A DNA stretch of 53,966 bases, taken from positions 1 through 53,966 of the forward strand of contig DATJPT010000012.1 of assembly GCA_035506275.1 (NCBI GenBank), in the 5' to 3' direction. The notes under the pieces were generated by a model. The model was given only the letters and a program-made list of their open reading frames with translations. It had not been told where the DNA came from and searched no databases. The stretch's first letter is position 1; each line of letters opens with the position of its first letter. This DNA comes from Bacteroidota bacterium. Lineage in GTDB: Bacteria; Bacteroidota; Ignavibacteria; UBA10030; UBA8401. The translations under genes were made by a program, and so were the position numbers. Below are positions 26,456 to 35,358 of this stretch, piece by piece.

Positions 26456-27436
26456 TCATTTGACCAGCATCAATTTCTTCGTTGCGGTAAACGAGCCGGT
26501 TTGTAATCTGTAGAAGTAGATTCCGCTCGCCAGCCTCGAACCATCAAACATCACCCGGTACGAACCGGGCTGTTTCTGTTCGTCGACCAACGTTGCAACC
26601 TCTTTGCCGAGAATATCGTAGACCTTCAGCGTTACGCGACTGCTCACTGCCAACTGATAACTGATCACCGTCGCCGGATTGAAAGGGTTCGGATAATTCT
26701 GCTGAAGAGCAAAACTTCGGGGAGTTCCGGTCGGTTCGGGAACCGACGTCGTGAAGTTCTGAATCTCAGCCGGCAAGTCTGGGTATAGTTTCCTGAATGC
26801 GGCACTGTCGGTATAACTGACAAAAACGTCAACTAATGAGAAGCTTAAGACTGACGTGTCAACCAAAGCGCCGGTATTGACTCTCGTCCGGGTGATAATT
26901 TTCTCCCCTTTGTCCGCCATGAAAGAGAAAGTACGCAAACCTCTCACGATGAATCCCGGGATCCATTGATTGCTCATCGTATCATAGATGAAGGAATTTG
27001 TATTGATAAAAGCCTGGAATGCAGTATCGATGACCTTCTGTTGAACAACGTCATAGACGTCATCCTCGATATGCAGCACCGAATCGGCTCGAACATAAAA
27101 GTCCAGGTGGTAGGAGCTAAATAGCCACGGGAAACTTATTTGTGTAGGTCCTCCCGGCAGGGTGATCGTGTCCGATTGCAGGGCCTGCCACATGTTTGAG
27201 AACCAAACTGCATTTGGAGGAGAAAACACATCAGCGGGGGCCGGTAAGCTTACCTGCATCTGGGTATCGGCGGTTGTCACGGTCGTCGGACCGATTTCCA
27301 CCCTGAAATCCTGCATGCCTTGTCCGGTTTTATTCCACAGGTCAATGGCATGCTCCTGCCAGGTAAGCTGCTGCGAATAGAGTTCAAAACGGGAAGCGAT
27401 GAATGCGACGAAGAAAAGGGAGATTGTTCGTTTCAT
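26456..27436 (-). CDS. Secreted protein of unknown function with T9SS sorting domain
   Basis: A 326-aa protein with a signal peptide (MKRTISLFFVAFIASRF). An unassigned middle region (about 25-235) is rich in Asp, Thr and aromatic residues and probably beta-structured. The C-terminal type A T9SS domain (about 240-326) has FALQQNYPNPFNPATVISY, LKVYDILGKEVATLVDE and a KLMLVK end. GGAGG lies just upstream of the ATG. It would be exported and anchored or released at the outer surface. No catalytic motif was recognised. Confidence 0.88.
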   Translation of the reverse strand: MKRTISLFFVAFIASRFELYSQQLTWQEHAIDLWNKTGQGMQDFRVEIGPTTVTTADTQMQVSLPAPADVFSPPNAVWFSNMWQALQSDTITLPGGPTQISFPWLFSSYHLDFYVRADSVLHIEDDVYDVVQQKVIDTAFQAFINTNSFIYDTMSNQWIPGFIVRGLRTFSFMADKGEKIITRTRVNTGALVDTSVLSFSLVDVFVSYTDSAAFRKLYPDLPAEIQNFTTSVPEPTGTPRSFALQQNYPNPFNPATVISYQLAVSSRVTLKVYDILGKEVATLVDEQKQPGSYRVMFDGSRLASGIYFYRLQTGSFTATKKLMLVK

Positions 27437-27929
27437 ATGCCCCTCCTAATAATAGAACGATTGGCGCGGGGAATGGGGGAACAGAACCATGGAAGCCCCC
27501 TTCGAAAAGTCTGTTCGGTGTGTGTTGCCAGCGAAAATCTACTGCTTCATTCGCTTAATTGCAAATCAGATCAGAATGAAACGTAACACTTAAGTCCCCG
27601 ATATTTATTTTCTAATTATTTGATTAAAATTCTCCAAGCATCGCCTCTGAGGGATATACAGTGTCAGTTGCGTCATGGAGGTGTAATTTATCCAGTTAGA
27701 GCAGGGCACTTTAGAAAAGTGATGATGGCGGTGTCTTCTGCCATACTTTGGAATCAGTTTATTCCCTGCTTCTATGTTCCTCGATAAAAAAATTTCACTA
27801 TGTTCTGTGGAGCGGATTTTTTTGGGGGGATTGTTCGCCGGAGCAACAAAAATCCCCTTTAAATACAGGGACTTTTGCCTCGTGGTCACAAATAGCCAAA
27901 GTGCAGCACCGCGCTATCCACGACTCAGA
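27437..27929. other. Gene-poor intergenic region
   Basis: This 493-bp AT-rich gap lies between a T9SS protein gene and a receiver gene, both on the minus strand. Short ORFs on both strands (for example 27605-27889) lack ribosome sites or family features. An imperfect hairpin near 27826-27866 pairs GGGGATTGTT with an AACAAAAATCCCC arm, but no proper T-run follows on either strand. I see no RNA gene. Confidence 0.5.
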
Positions 27930-28322
27930 TTATGGTTTGACTTGCGTATCTTGTATTCTTGAAAGGCATTTTTGAATAGCTGCTAAAAAATGTCCTCTGT
28001 CAAAAGGTTTTTGAAATGTCTGGTCGGCGCCGAAATGTTGTGCCATCCTCAGGTATTGTTGCGGATCTATTTTTCCGCCGCCCGAAATAGCAATAATCGG
28101 GAGAGTTTTGTTGATATTCCGTATTGCAATTATCGTTTCGATTCCTTCTTTTTCGGGCATGACAATGTCGGTGACAATCAGGTCAAATTGCTTTGATTCG
28201 AGAATCTTCAATCCGGAATTTCCATCACGGGCGCCCTCGGCCTCATAGCCAGCTTCTGAAAGAAGCTGCACAATCATTCCGTTCACGAATTCATCATCAT
28301 CGATTACCAGTATTTTTGGCAT
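27930..28322 (-). CDS. Response regulator receiver protein
   Basis: A 130-aa receiver with D8-D10 (VIDDDEF), phosphoacceptor D52 (IVTDIVMPEKEG), Ser at AISGGG and Lys in QKPFDR. There is no output domain beyond a short tail. Its start lies 26 bp inside the upstream hybrid kinase gene, so it is translationally coupled and probably the kinase's partner. Base composition is lower in GC than the uronate or nickel regions. Confidence 0.92.
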   Translation of the reverse strand: MPKILVIDDDEFVNGMIVQLLSEAGYEAEGARDGNSGLKILESKQFDLIVTDIVMPEKEGIETIIAIRNINKTLPIIAISGGGKIDPQQYLRMAQHFGADQTFQKPFDRGHFLAAIQKCLSRIQDTQVKP

Positions 28323-31221
28323 CTAATAGCTCCTGGTTTCTATGGTCAATCACCTCTCGTATTGCCTTACTTAATTCATAAGTCCTAAAGGGTTTTGTAA
28401 GGAATTGCCTGACGCCGACATCCCCAACCATCTTTGGATTTGCTTCATCGCTGAATCCTGTGCAGAGGATAACGGGGAGATCTCTTCTTATTTTCAGGGC
28501 CTCTTCCGCCAATTCAATTCCGGACAGGTTTGGCATTGTCTGATCGGTTATAAGGACATCGATGTTCATTATGTTTTCCTTCAGGAATTCCAAGGCAAAG
28601 GCGCTGTCTGAAATTCCGACTACTCTGTACCCCAGAGGAGTAAGCAGTTCTTCAACCATTTCTGTAAGCATTTGTTCATCATCAACAAAAAGGATGCGCT
28701 CAGTGCCAGGGAATTGGAGTACAGCATCATCGTTTGTAGCCACGGAAGAAGACTGTCTGGTTACGGGAAAGAACAACTTGAAGGTGGTGCCGTGTCCGAC
28801 TTCGCTTTCTACTTGGATGTTTCCCCCTACTGACTGGACTACTCCAAGAACAACGCTAAGCCCCAACCCGGTACCTTCACCCAAAGGTTTTGTTGTAAAA
28901 AATGGTTCAAAGGCTTTTGAAAGCGTCGTCGCGTCCATACCACGGCCAGTGTCAGCAACCTCTATAACCAGGTATTCACCAGGTCCGATATTTCCCGATA
29001 GCCCGTAAATGATCTGGTCGAGATCTTTTTCATAAAGCCGGATCGTCAACGTCCCCTTCCGATTCATTGCATGAACCGCATTGGTTGCAAGATTGAGCAG
29101 CACCTCGTGTATGTCCGTAGGGTCCGCAAGAACAGATTTCGAAGTTTTCTCCAAATCGAAATCTATCACAACCGAGCTGGGGATCGAAGCTTTGAGCAGA
29201 TCCAGAACCTCCTTAATGATCGGCCGAAGAGAAATGATTGACGTCTGGGGGTTGGTTTTCCTGCTAAATGTGAGAATCTGTTCGATGAGATGCGTTGCTC
29301 TGTCTGTGGCTTTGAGGATTTTCAGCAAGTTCTTTTCAAGCCTGGAATTCCTTTCCGCAAATCGAAGTGACATCTCAGTATATCCTATAATTCCCAAAAG
29401 AACATTGTTGAAATCGTGGGCGATGCCTCCTGCGAGCGTTCCGATGCTTTCCAGCTTTTGCGCCTGGCGCAAAGCCTCTTCGGCACGTTTTTGTTCCGTG
29501 ATATCCTGCAACGAAACAACCGTCTTTTTTGTACCGGGGATGATGCTAGCAGTAAGAAATACATTGCGGATATCTCCTGATTTTGTGGTTATGTGGAATT
29601 CCCGCTGCCGGAGCGCTGCATCCTGGTTCCTGATCCTTAAACGATGCTGAAGAACCAGTTGCTCCTGATCCTCTTTTACAACGAACTCGGTCGAGTATTT
29701 CTTCCCCACAATCTCTTCCCGTGTGTATCCTGATAGATGTACAGCTTCCGTATTCGCGAGACTAATGAGCATGTCCTCCTCGATCACAATCATGGCCGTT
29801 CCGGTGTTCTCAAAAATTGTCCGGTATAGCTCTTCACTTCTCTTGATGATCATCTCCATCCGCTTCAACTCTGTAATATCCTCACAAACGATCAAGATCT
29901 CCTGCTTTCCCGTAACGTTTGTAACTGCCCGTGCAGACTCTCGTACACACATGATAGCGCCATCTTTACAAACCTTTCGATATTCCGAGTGGACGACCTG
30001 CAGCGGATTCTGCATACTGCTCGAGATGTGCTGCCTGACCACTTCTCTGTCATCCGGGTGGATAACGTTTAAGCCTGATTGTCCTACTAATTCGTCCGTG
30101 CTGTAGCCAAGTTTATTCGCTCCGTGGCGATTGACGGAGATCAAGGTGCCATGGGAATCCACGGTCAAGTACATGCACGGGTTGTCTTCATAGAGCATCC
30201 TGTATCTTTCTTCGCTGATCCGAAGTGCATCTTCGGCCAGTTTTCGCTCAGTGATATCCCTTACTATTGTTTGAACCAAGATCTGGCCCCCCATTTCAAA
30301 CCGGCTCAGTGAGATCTCGGCGTCGAAAGCTGTGCCATTTTTCCGGCAATTCTTCCAGTAGAAATGTTGAGGAGATCCTTCAATCGCGGCACGGATCAAT
30401 TCAACGGCCTTTTCTTTTGAGTCTCTCCCGTCGGGCTGCCGAGGAGGGGAAAGCTCCCACGAACTATGACCAATAATTTCTGACCGATCTTCACATCCGA
30501 AAATACTGAGAGCGGTCTTATTGCAATCGATAAACACGTCGGTGCTCGCAATGAAGATAGCATCATCAGCTCCTTCAAAGAGTGTGCGATAACGTTGCTC
30601 GGATTCAATGAGCTGACTAGCGTGTTTTTTGATCTCTCGCTCTGCATTTCTTTCCCGTGCAAGAGTTCTAATAAAGTTTTCTGAAAGCCAACGGAGCGCA
30701 ACGGCCGTGATAGTAAAGATGAGGGCCAAATCGATGATATCGAGAGGGTTAGTGCTTTGGCTGTAACCATTCTTGATTACCCCGATGATCTCCAAATATC
30801 CAACCGCGATAATAGAAGAAAGAGAAACGAAGCCAAAAAGGACGAAATGCCTTCTTTTCAGCATGAGTGCTGCGACGACAAGAACTGCGGGAAGAGCAAA
30901 AACAACTGTATCGTGGACTCCATCGTTTTTCACCGCCATGTAGTCCAAAAAACCGAGCAGAGCCCATAGCAGCATGATCACTGATAAGCTCAGGAATCCT
31001 TTCCGGAAAAAGGCAATTGACAGCAGCGCAATGATTGCAAGAAGAATGATTGGTGGCAAGAGAGAGGGTTGCCCGGCGGGCATGTGATACATCAACCAGA
31101 AACACAAGCTGGCAAACGTAGCAATCGCTGTTGTAATAAATATTCCAGCAACGAGATTTTTTTCCTCATCCTCAAAATGCGGGGGCATGAGATACTGTCG
31201 AACAAAAGTCTGTATAGACAT
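28297..31221 (-). CDS. Membrane hybrid sensor histidine kinase with three PAS domains and receiver
   Basis: A 974-aa kinase. About six transmembrane segments lie in residues 20-180 in a MASE-like membrane sensor. Three PAS/PAC units span about 205-590. HisKA has its His near 601 (GGIAHDFNNVLLGIIGYTEM). The HATPase domain (ADTGRGMD, GTGLGLSVVLGVV) is followed by a C-terminal receiver (about 838-960, ILFVDDEQ and ITDQTMPNLSG). The architecture is that of metabolite- or redox-sensing kinases common in Ignavibacteria; the ligand is unknown. It is followed by a coupled receiver gene. Confidence 0.92.
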   Translation of the reverse strand: MSIQTFVRQYLMPPHFEDEEKNLVAGIFITTAIATFASLCFWLMYHMPAGQPSLLPPIILLAIIALLSIAFFRKGFLSLSVIMLLWALLGFLDYMAVKNDGVHDTVVFALPAVLVVAALMLKRRHFVLFGFVSLSSIIAVGYLEIIGVIKNGYSQSTNPLDIIDLALIFTITAVALRWLSENFIRTLARERNAEREIKKHASQLIESEQRYRTLFEGADDAIFIASTDVFIDCNKTALSIFGCEDRSEIIGHSSWELSPPRQPDGRDSKEKAVELIRAAIEGSPQHFYWKNCRKNGTAFDAEISLSRFEMGGQILVQTIVRDITERKLAEDALRISEERYRMLYEDNPCMYLTVDSHGTLISVNRHGANKLGYSTDELVGQSGLNVIHPDDREVVRQHISSSMQNPLQVVHSEYRKVCKDGAIMCVRESARAVTNVTGKQEILIVCEDITELKRMEMIIKRSEELYRTIFENTGTAMIVIEEDMLISLANTEAVHLSGYTREEIVGKKYSTEFVVKEDQEQLVLQHRLRIRNQDAALRQREFHITTKSGDIRNVFLTASIIPGTKKTVVSLQDITEQKRAEEALRQAQKLESIGTLAGGIAHDFNNVLLGIIGYTEMSLRFAERNSRLEKNLLKILKATDRATHLIEQILTFSRKTNPQTSIISLRPIIKEVLDLLKASIPSSVVIDFDLEKTSKSVLADPTDIHEVLLNLATNAVHAMNRKGTLTIRLYEKDLDQIIYGLSGNIGPGEYLVIEVADTGRGMDATTLSKAFEPFFTTKPLGEGTGLGLSVVLGVVQSVGGNIQVESEVGHGTTFKLFFPVTRQSSSVATNDDAVLQFPGTERILFVDDEQMLTEMVEELLTPLGYRVVGISDSAFALEFLKENIMNIDVLITDQTMPNLSGIELAEEALKIRRDLPVILCTGFSDEANPKMVGDVGVRQFLTKPFRTYELSKAIREVIDHRNQELLDAKNTGNR

Positions 31222-31279
31222 TTCTATCTCCCACGAAAATTATCAGCTGCATCCTTCAATCGATCAACCTCCTCTTCAG

Positions 31280-31339
31280 GCGCAAGTCAAGAAGGCCCCC
31301 ACGACTTGACAGATCACCGTCCTTCTTGGCTTTGTGCGC
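31280..31339. other. Long imperfect hairpin with a competing inner stem
   Basis: CAAGAAGG (31288-31295) pairs with CCTTCTTG (31321-31328), and GCGCA (31280-31284) with TGCGC (31335-31339), forming one long stem. CAAGTC (31283-31288) can instead pair with GACTTG (31303-31308), which would exclude the first. It lies between cheW and the downstream kinase on the minus strand, without a T-run. It may be an attenuator-like leader or an mRNA processing site. Confidence 0.35.
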
Positions 31340-31425
31340 GCTTATGAATCGCAGAGACACCTCACCCATTAGCAGGATGAAATGCACGCGATGCTGTGGG
31401 AGCGAATGCTCTGTAGCTTCACCGA

Positions 31426-31896
31426 CTAGTTTGAGAGGATCCTCTCGATATCGAGCAGGGTGATCAGGCGGTCGTTCAACTTGCCAATTGCCGTGATATA
31501 GTCAACATTAATGTCTGTCGTGATGCTCGGCGGCGGTTCTGTCACACTCCTGGGAATTCTCAGAACTTCGCTGACTGCATCAACAATGAACCCGACCAAT
31601 TTCTCTTCAAGCTCCATTACGATAATGCGTGTATGTTTGTCGGGTTCTTTCTTCTCCATCCCGAACCTTTTTCGTAAGTCAACGACAGGGATGACTTTAC
31701 CCCGGAGGTTGACCACACCTACAACGAATTCAGGCGCATCCGGGACGCGCGTAACAACCATCATTCGGTTGATTTCCTGCACTTTGAGGATGTCAACCCC
31801 GAATTCCTCTTCCCCGATTTTAAAGCTCACCAGTTGGAGAAGCTCCTCGGGTTTTCCCAATGAAGATCCCTTAAGATCTGTTGTTTTCTCAGTCAT
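31426..31896 (-). CDS. cheW: CheW-like chemotaxis coupling protein
   Basis: A 156-aa CheW domain: LLQLVSFKIGEEEFGVDILKV-type opening, VPDAPEFVVGVVNLRGKVIPVVDLR core and VDAVSEVLRIP. It couples receptors to the CheA kinase. AGGAAGG precedes the ATG. It lies 45 bp after the MCP gene on the same strand, so receptor and coupler are likely co-expressed, but no CheA, CheR or CheB gene is in the window. Confidence 0.95.
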   Translation of the reverse strand: MTEKTTDLKGSSLGKPEELLQLVSFKIGEEEFGVDILKVQEINRMMVVTRVPDAPEFVVGVVNLRGKVIPVVDLRKRFGMEKKEPDKHTRIIVMELEEKLVGFIVDAVSEVLRIPRSVTEPPPSITTDINVDYITAIGKLNDRLITLLDIERILSN

Positions 31897-31941
31897 AACA
31901 TTGCCTTCCTGTCACGATTGGGTTCAGGTCCATCGAAAAAA

Positions 31942-33690
31942 TTACCCCTCTTTATGAGATACTAAGGTACCGTTTTCTTGAACGGCGACCTTTGATTTCC
32001 CTTCCGTCTGGCGAAGATGCGTTGAATGCTTTAAACTCACTTTGTTTGAACCCTCGCCGGCACTGAGCTTGAACTTTTCAACTACTCGTTGCAGGTTCTC
32101 CGTCAGCCTATTGAGATCCTCTGCCGCCCGTGCAATTTGTTGTGTTCCGCTTGCTGTTTCGTTTGTCACACTGCTGATTGCTTCGACATTCTTGGATATC
32201 TGCTCACTAGCGCTTGATTGCTCTTCGCTTGCTGCGGCGATCTGTGCAATCATGTCTGTCACCTTCTGGGAAATTTCAACAATTTCGCGCAACGATGCGC
32301 CTGCTTTATCAGCTAACGCGATTCCCTCGGCAACCTTCTGAGTTCCCTCTTCCATCGAACTCACTGCCCCCTTCGTATCCGATTGGATCTGCTTAATCAT
32401 TCCGGCAATTTCCTTTGTCGCTTTCGTGGTCCGCTCGGCGAGCTTTCTGACCTCATCTGCAACAACTGCAAATCCGCGTCCCTGTTCTCCAGCTCGGGCC
32501 GCTTCAATTGCCGCGTTGAGCGCGAGAAGGTTTGTTTGGTCGGCAATGTCATCGATAACGCCGATGATCTCTCCAATCTGGTCGCTTGATTTTCCCAGCG
32601 CTCTTACCGTCTCTGCAGACTTATTAACGACATCGGCGATTCGCTTCATGCCAACAATTGTTTCTTCGACAACGCTTCCCCCTAATCCTGCGGCTTGTTT
32701 TGCCTCTTTGGCAGTTTCGGCAGTTATTGAAGCGTTCTTGGAATTCTCGACAATCGTTTTGGTCATCTCCTCCACAGCGCTCGCCACTTCGCCCGCCTGG
32801 CTTGTTTGCTCCTGTGCACCGGCTGCCATCTCTTCCGTACTGCTGCTAATCTCACTGCTTGCGCTCGCCACGGCCGACGATGCTTCACCAACCTGGCCGA
32901 TCGTTTGCCGCAGGTTTTCCACCATCACTTTAAAGGATGCCGCTAACTGTCCCACCTCGTCTTTCGAATGCTGCTTTACTTCTACTGTTAAGTCGCCGTT
33001 CGCGATAGTATCAGCTTGCTCCGCTAGCTTCTTCACTGGATTACCGATGATCCGAGCAATGTACAATCCTAACGCGATGGCCAACGCCGTTCCAAAAGCC
33101 ACGATACCTAAGGTAATCCACGTCGCTTGACTTGCTAGTTGTGCGTTCTCATTGGCGGTCTCCTTTGCTGCCGCCTTCTTTAATTCTACAAGCCTGTCCA
33201 ACGATCCCGCCATCTTTAGCCTTATGGGCGCCAATTCAGTTTTTGCGAAAGAATAGGCTTCTCTTTTTCTATTCGAGGTAGCGAGGTCGAGGGCTTCTTT
33301 CACCTTGGAGGTATATTCGCCGCGAGTTTCGACAAATTCTTTGAACGCATCCCTAATTGACTGGGAGATGATGGTTTTATCAAAACTCACTAAGTCGGTG
33401 TCGACCTTTGCGATCAACTGGTTAATCCTTTCCGCAGATCTGCGATCATCATCACCATTTGTCGAGAGAAGAAGGGAATAAAATTGCGCAGCTGTCGCCT
33501 GGATGTTTGACTGGATATCTCCTAATTCTGCCGTTGGAATCGTCACGTTCTCATACATTAATGTGTTCGCGGTACTCAAATTGTGCATCTCAATAATCCC
33601 GACCATCCCAATGATTGGTAAGCCAAACGCTACACAAAGAAATGATGAGAGAAGCTTTGTCTTCAATTTTAGATCAGAGAACCATTTCAT
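31942..33690 (-). CDS. Methyl-accepting chemotaxis protein (4HB-HAMP-MCP)
   Basis: A 582-aa chemoreceptor: a cytoplasmic start ([17 protein letters not shown]), TM1, a periplasmic four-helix bundle (about 35-185), TM2 near 187-210, HAMP ([19 protein letters not shown]) and a long signalling coiled coil. The hairpin tip is [20 protein letters not shown]. There is no C-terminal NWETF-like tether. The ATG at 33690 has AAGGAG upstream, which rules out an 11-residue extension. Confidence 0.95.
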   Translation of the reverse strand: MKWFSDLKLKTKLLSSFLCVAFGLPIIGMVGIIEMHNLSTANTLMYENVTIPTAELGDIQSNIQATAAQFYSLLLSTNGDDDRRSAERINQLIAKVDTDLVSFDKTIISQSIRDAFKEFVETRGEYTSKVKEALDLATSNRKREAYSFAKTELAPIRLKMAGSLDRLVELKKAAAKETANENAQLASQATWITLGIVAFGTALAIALGLYIARIIGNPVKKLAEQADTIANGDLTVEVKQHSKDEVGQLAASFKVMVENLRQTIGQVGEASSAVASASSEISSSTEEMAAGAQEQTSQAGEVASAVEEMTKTIVENSKNASITAETAKEAKQAAGLGGSVVEETIVGMKRIADVVNKSAETVRALGKSSDQIGEIIGVIDDIADQTNLLALNAAIEAARAGEQGRGFAVVADEVRKLAERTTKATKEIAGMIKQIQSDTKGAVSSMEEGTQKVAEGIALADKAGASLREIVEISQKVTDMIAQIAAASEEQSSASEQISKNVEAISSVTNETASGTQQIARAAEDLNRLTENLQRVVEKFKLSAGEGSNKVSLKHSTHLRQTEGKSKVAVQENGTLVSHKEG

Positions 33691-33765
33691 AGCATTACTC
33701 CTTCTATATATTGTGAAAACCAATACCGTAGAAACATCTTCCCCCTGTCAATCAATGAACTTAGG

Positions 33766-34206
33766 TTATTCCAAACGACGATCTTGACGCAAAGGCGATT
33801 TTAACCATCCGCTGCTCATATCGGGGTCAATTTCCTTCGTTAGCCAGTCTATCCCAACCTGTTCCCAATTCGTTATTGATGACCCGTCGATGTATCTTTC
33901 CCACTGATAAACGCCGCTGACAATTGCAAGGCGTCTGAACTGAAGCGTCAGCCCCATGCCATTCAGAATCAGAACCGAACGGACCATACCTGCTTTCCTG
34001 TACAACTGCTGTCCATCGATCATCGTATTTTGCGCAGCGGTCGTTAGAGGCCTTAATGTCCGCATGTCGACCAATATCCCAAAATTTCCTTTCACCCCTA
34101 CAAGAGCCTGTTGAGACTCTTTGAGCCATTTCTGCATCCCCTCGTTTGAGATGGTCTGGTCAAAGGTTAGCTTGAAACCCCATAGTGTTCTTTCAATTGA
34201 GTACAT
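33766..34206 (-). CDS. STAS-like small protein of chemotaxis neighbourhood
   Basis: A 146-aa protein with alternating strands and helices. ILVDMRTLRPLTTAAQNTM and an RS-V-I-L core recall SpoIIAA/STAS-like domains, though no Ser in the DxSG position is obvious. GGAGAA lies upstream of the ATG. It sits between the MCP gene and a receiver fragment. A regulatory or scaffold role is inferred only from fold impression and context. Confidence 0.6.
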   Translation of the reverse strand: MYSIERTLWGFKLTFDQTISNEGMQKWLKESQQALVGVKGNFGILVDMRTLRPLTTAAQNTMIDGQQLYRKAGMVRSVLILNGMGLTLQFRRLAIVSGVYQWERYIDGSSITNWEQVGIDWLTKEIDPDMSSGWLKSPLRQDRRLE

Positions 34207-34308
34207 GTGTTCTCCGTATCATTGGCGAATGACAGGCCCGATCTGTAATTGAAGCACTGCCGGATACGCTGGACAAAACTGTTGAATGCCCGATCATGAC
34301 ATTAGGTC

Positions 34309-34545
34309 TTAAATGATGATGACAACGAGATCAAGGTTCCAGAGCTCTCGCATTACTCTGATTGCAGCATCCGTTGCATTTCGGGAATCAATCACGACCA
34401 CCTGCGGTTTATTTTCAATCACCTGTAACACGGCATCCTTCGCGTTTCTTGAGTAGCCGATCAGATCTATCGGCCCCGGAGTACAACAGCGATCGATAAC
34501 AGAAACGTCAACCTGTCCCGATGCGAAGAAGATGTATACCGTCAT
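34309..34545 (-). CDS. Truncated receiver-like protein
   Basis: A 78-aa product resembling the first half of a receiver: AKDAVLQVIENKPQVVVIDS and a loop where a phosphorylated Asp might sit (VVIDSRNATDAA). It stops at LDLVVIII before the conserved Thr and Lys. The N-terminus lacks the acidic DD pair (IFFASGQVDVS). Reading on in the other two frames past the stop gives no receiver-like sequence, so this is either a decayed remnant or a minimal pseudo-receiver. Confidence 0.5.
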   Translation of the reverse strand: MTVYIFFASGQVDVSVIDRCCTPGPIDLIGYSRNAKDAVLQVIENKPQVVVIDSRNATDAAIRVMRELWNLDLVVIII

Positions 34546-34707
34546 AGCATTCTCTCGCGTGCTTGATTCCGTTTGTGCTAAATATCGTCACTCCCAATGG
34601 GTTTGGATATTGCACAAATCAGAATAGTGCTACCGTTAAAAGTTCTAAGCGATACTACGTAGAGAGTGAGCCAGTAATGGAGGTTTCTCGGAGACCAGGA
34701 GGGAATA

Positions 34708-35352
34708 CTACTCGGAAGGGTAAGTAAGATTGTTATCGAGAGCGTAGCGGATAAGCTGAGCAGTTGTGTGCAGATTCATTTTATACAGAATTTGGGATCT
34801 GTATTTGTTGACTGTGGAAGCACTAATGGAGAGGGCTTTGGAAATCTGGGTTACTGTCATTCCCTGACCCAAGAAACAGAGCACCTGAAACTCGCGATCG
34901 GACAAGCGTTCGTGCGGCTCAGATGTTGCATCAAAGCCGATTTCCCTTGCTAAAAGCTCTGACAAGGCCGCGCTGATATACTTGCCCCCGGCGATTACTT
35001 TTGTAATGGCATTCAACAACTCTTTTGGCGCGCTTCGCTTTGTGAGATAAGCTTTGGCCCCTGCCTTGAGGCACCGGATGGCATATTGCGTCTCGGAGTA
35101 CATGCTCAGGACAACAACTTTTATCTTGGGCATTTCTATATGGAGTTGCTTCAGAAGTTCGAATCCACTCTTGCCGGGCAAAGCGATGTCCAGCAAGATC
35201 ATATCTGGTTTTTCCTTCCGCGCTTTCGCAAGCGCTTCATCTGCTTCAGAAGCCTCAGCGATGACTTTACAGTCCGGCGCCCCCTTCAGAAGTCCGATCA
35301 ATCCCTCCCGGACGATAGGATGGTCATCTACTATGAGTATTCGAATCGCCAA
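34708..35352 (-). CDS. NarL/FixJ-family response regulator
   Basis: A 214-aa protein with a receiver (D9-D10, phosphoacceptor D55 in ILLDIALPGKSG, Lys in LTKRSAP) and a LuxR-type helix-turn-helix (about 145-208: LSDREFQVLCFLGQGMT, KALSISASTVNKYRSQIL). It is a DNA-binding regulator paired with the kinase ending 6 bp upstream. The target genes are unknown. Confidence 0.95.
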   Translation of the reverse strand: MAIRILIVDDHPIVREGLIGLLKGAPDCKVIAEASEADEALAKARKEKPDMILLDIALPGKSGFELLKQLHIEMPKIKVVVLSMYSETQYAIRCLKAGAKAYLTKRSAPKELLNAITKVIAGGKYISAALSELLAREIGFDATSEPHERLSDREFQVLCFLGQGMTVTQISKALSISASTVNKYRSQILYKMNLHTTAQLIRYALDNNLTYPSE

Positions 35353-35358
35353 GATTTT

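Noticed and set aside
27605..27889. 94-aa minus-strand ORF in intergenic DNA
   Set aside because: No ribosome site, biased composition, no recognisable domain.
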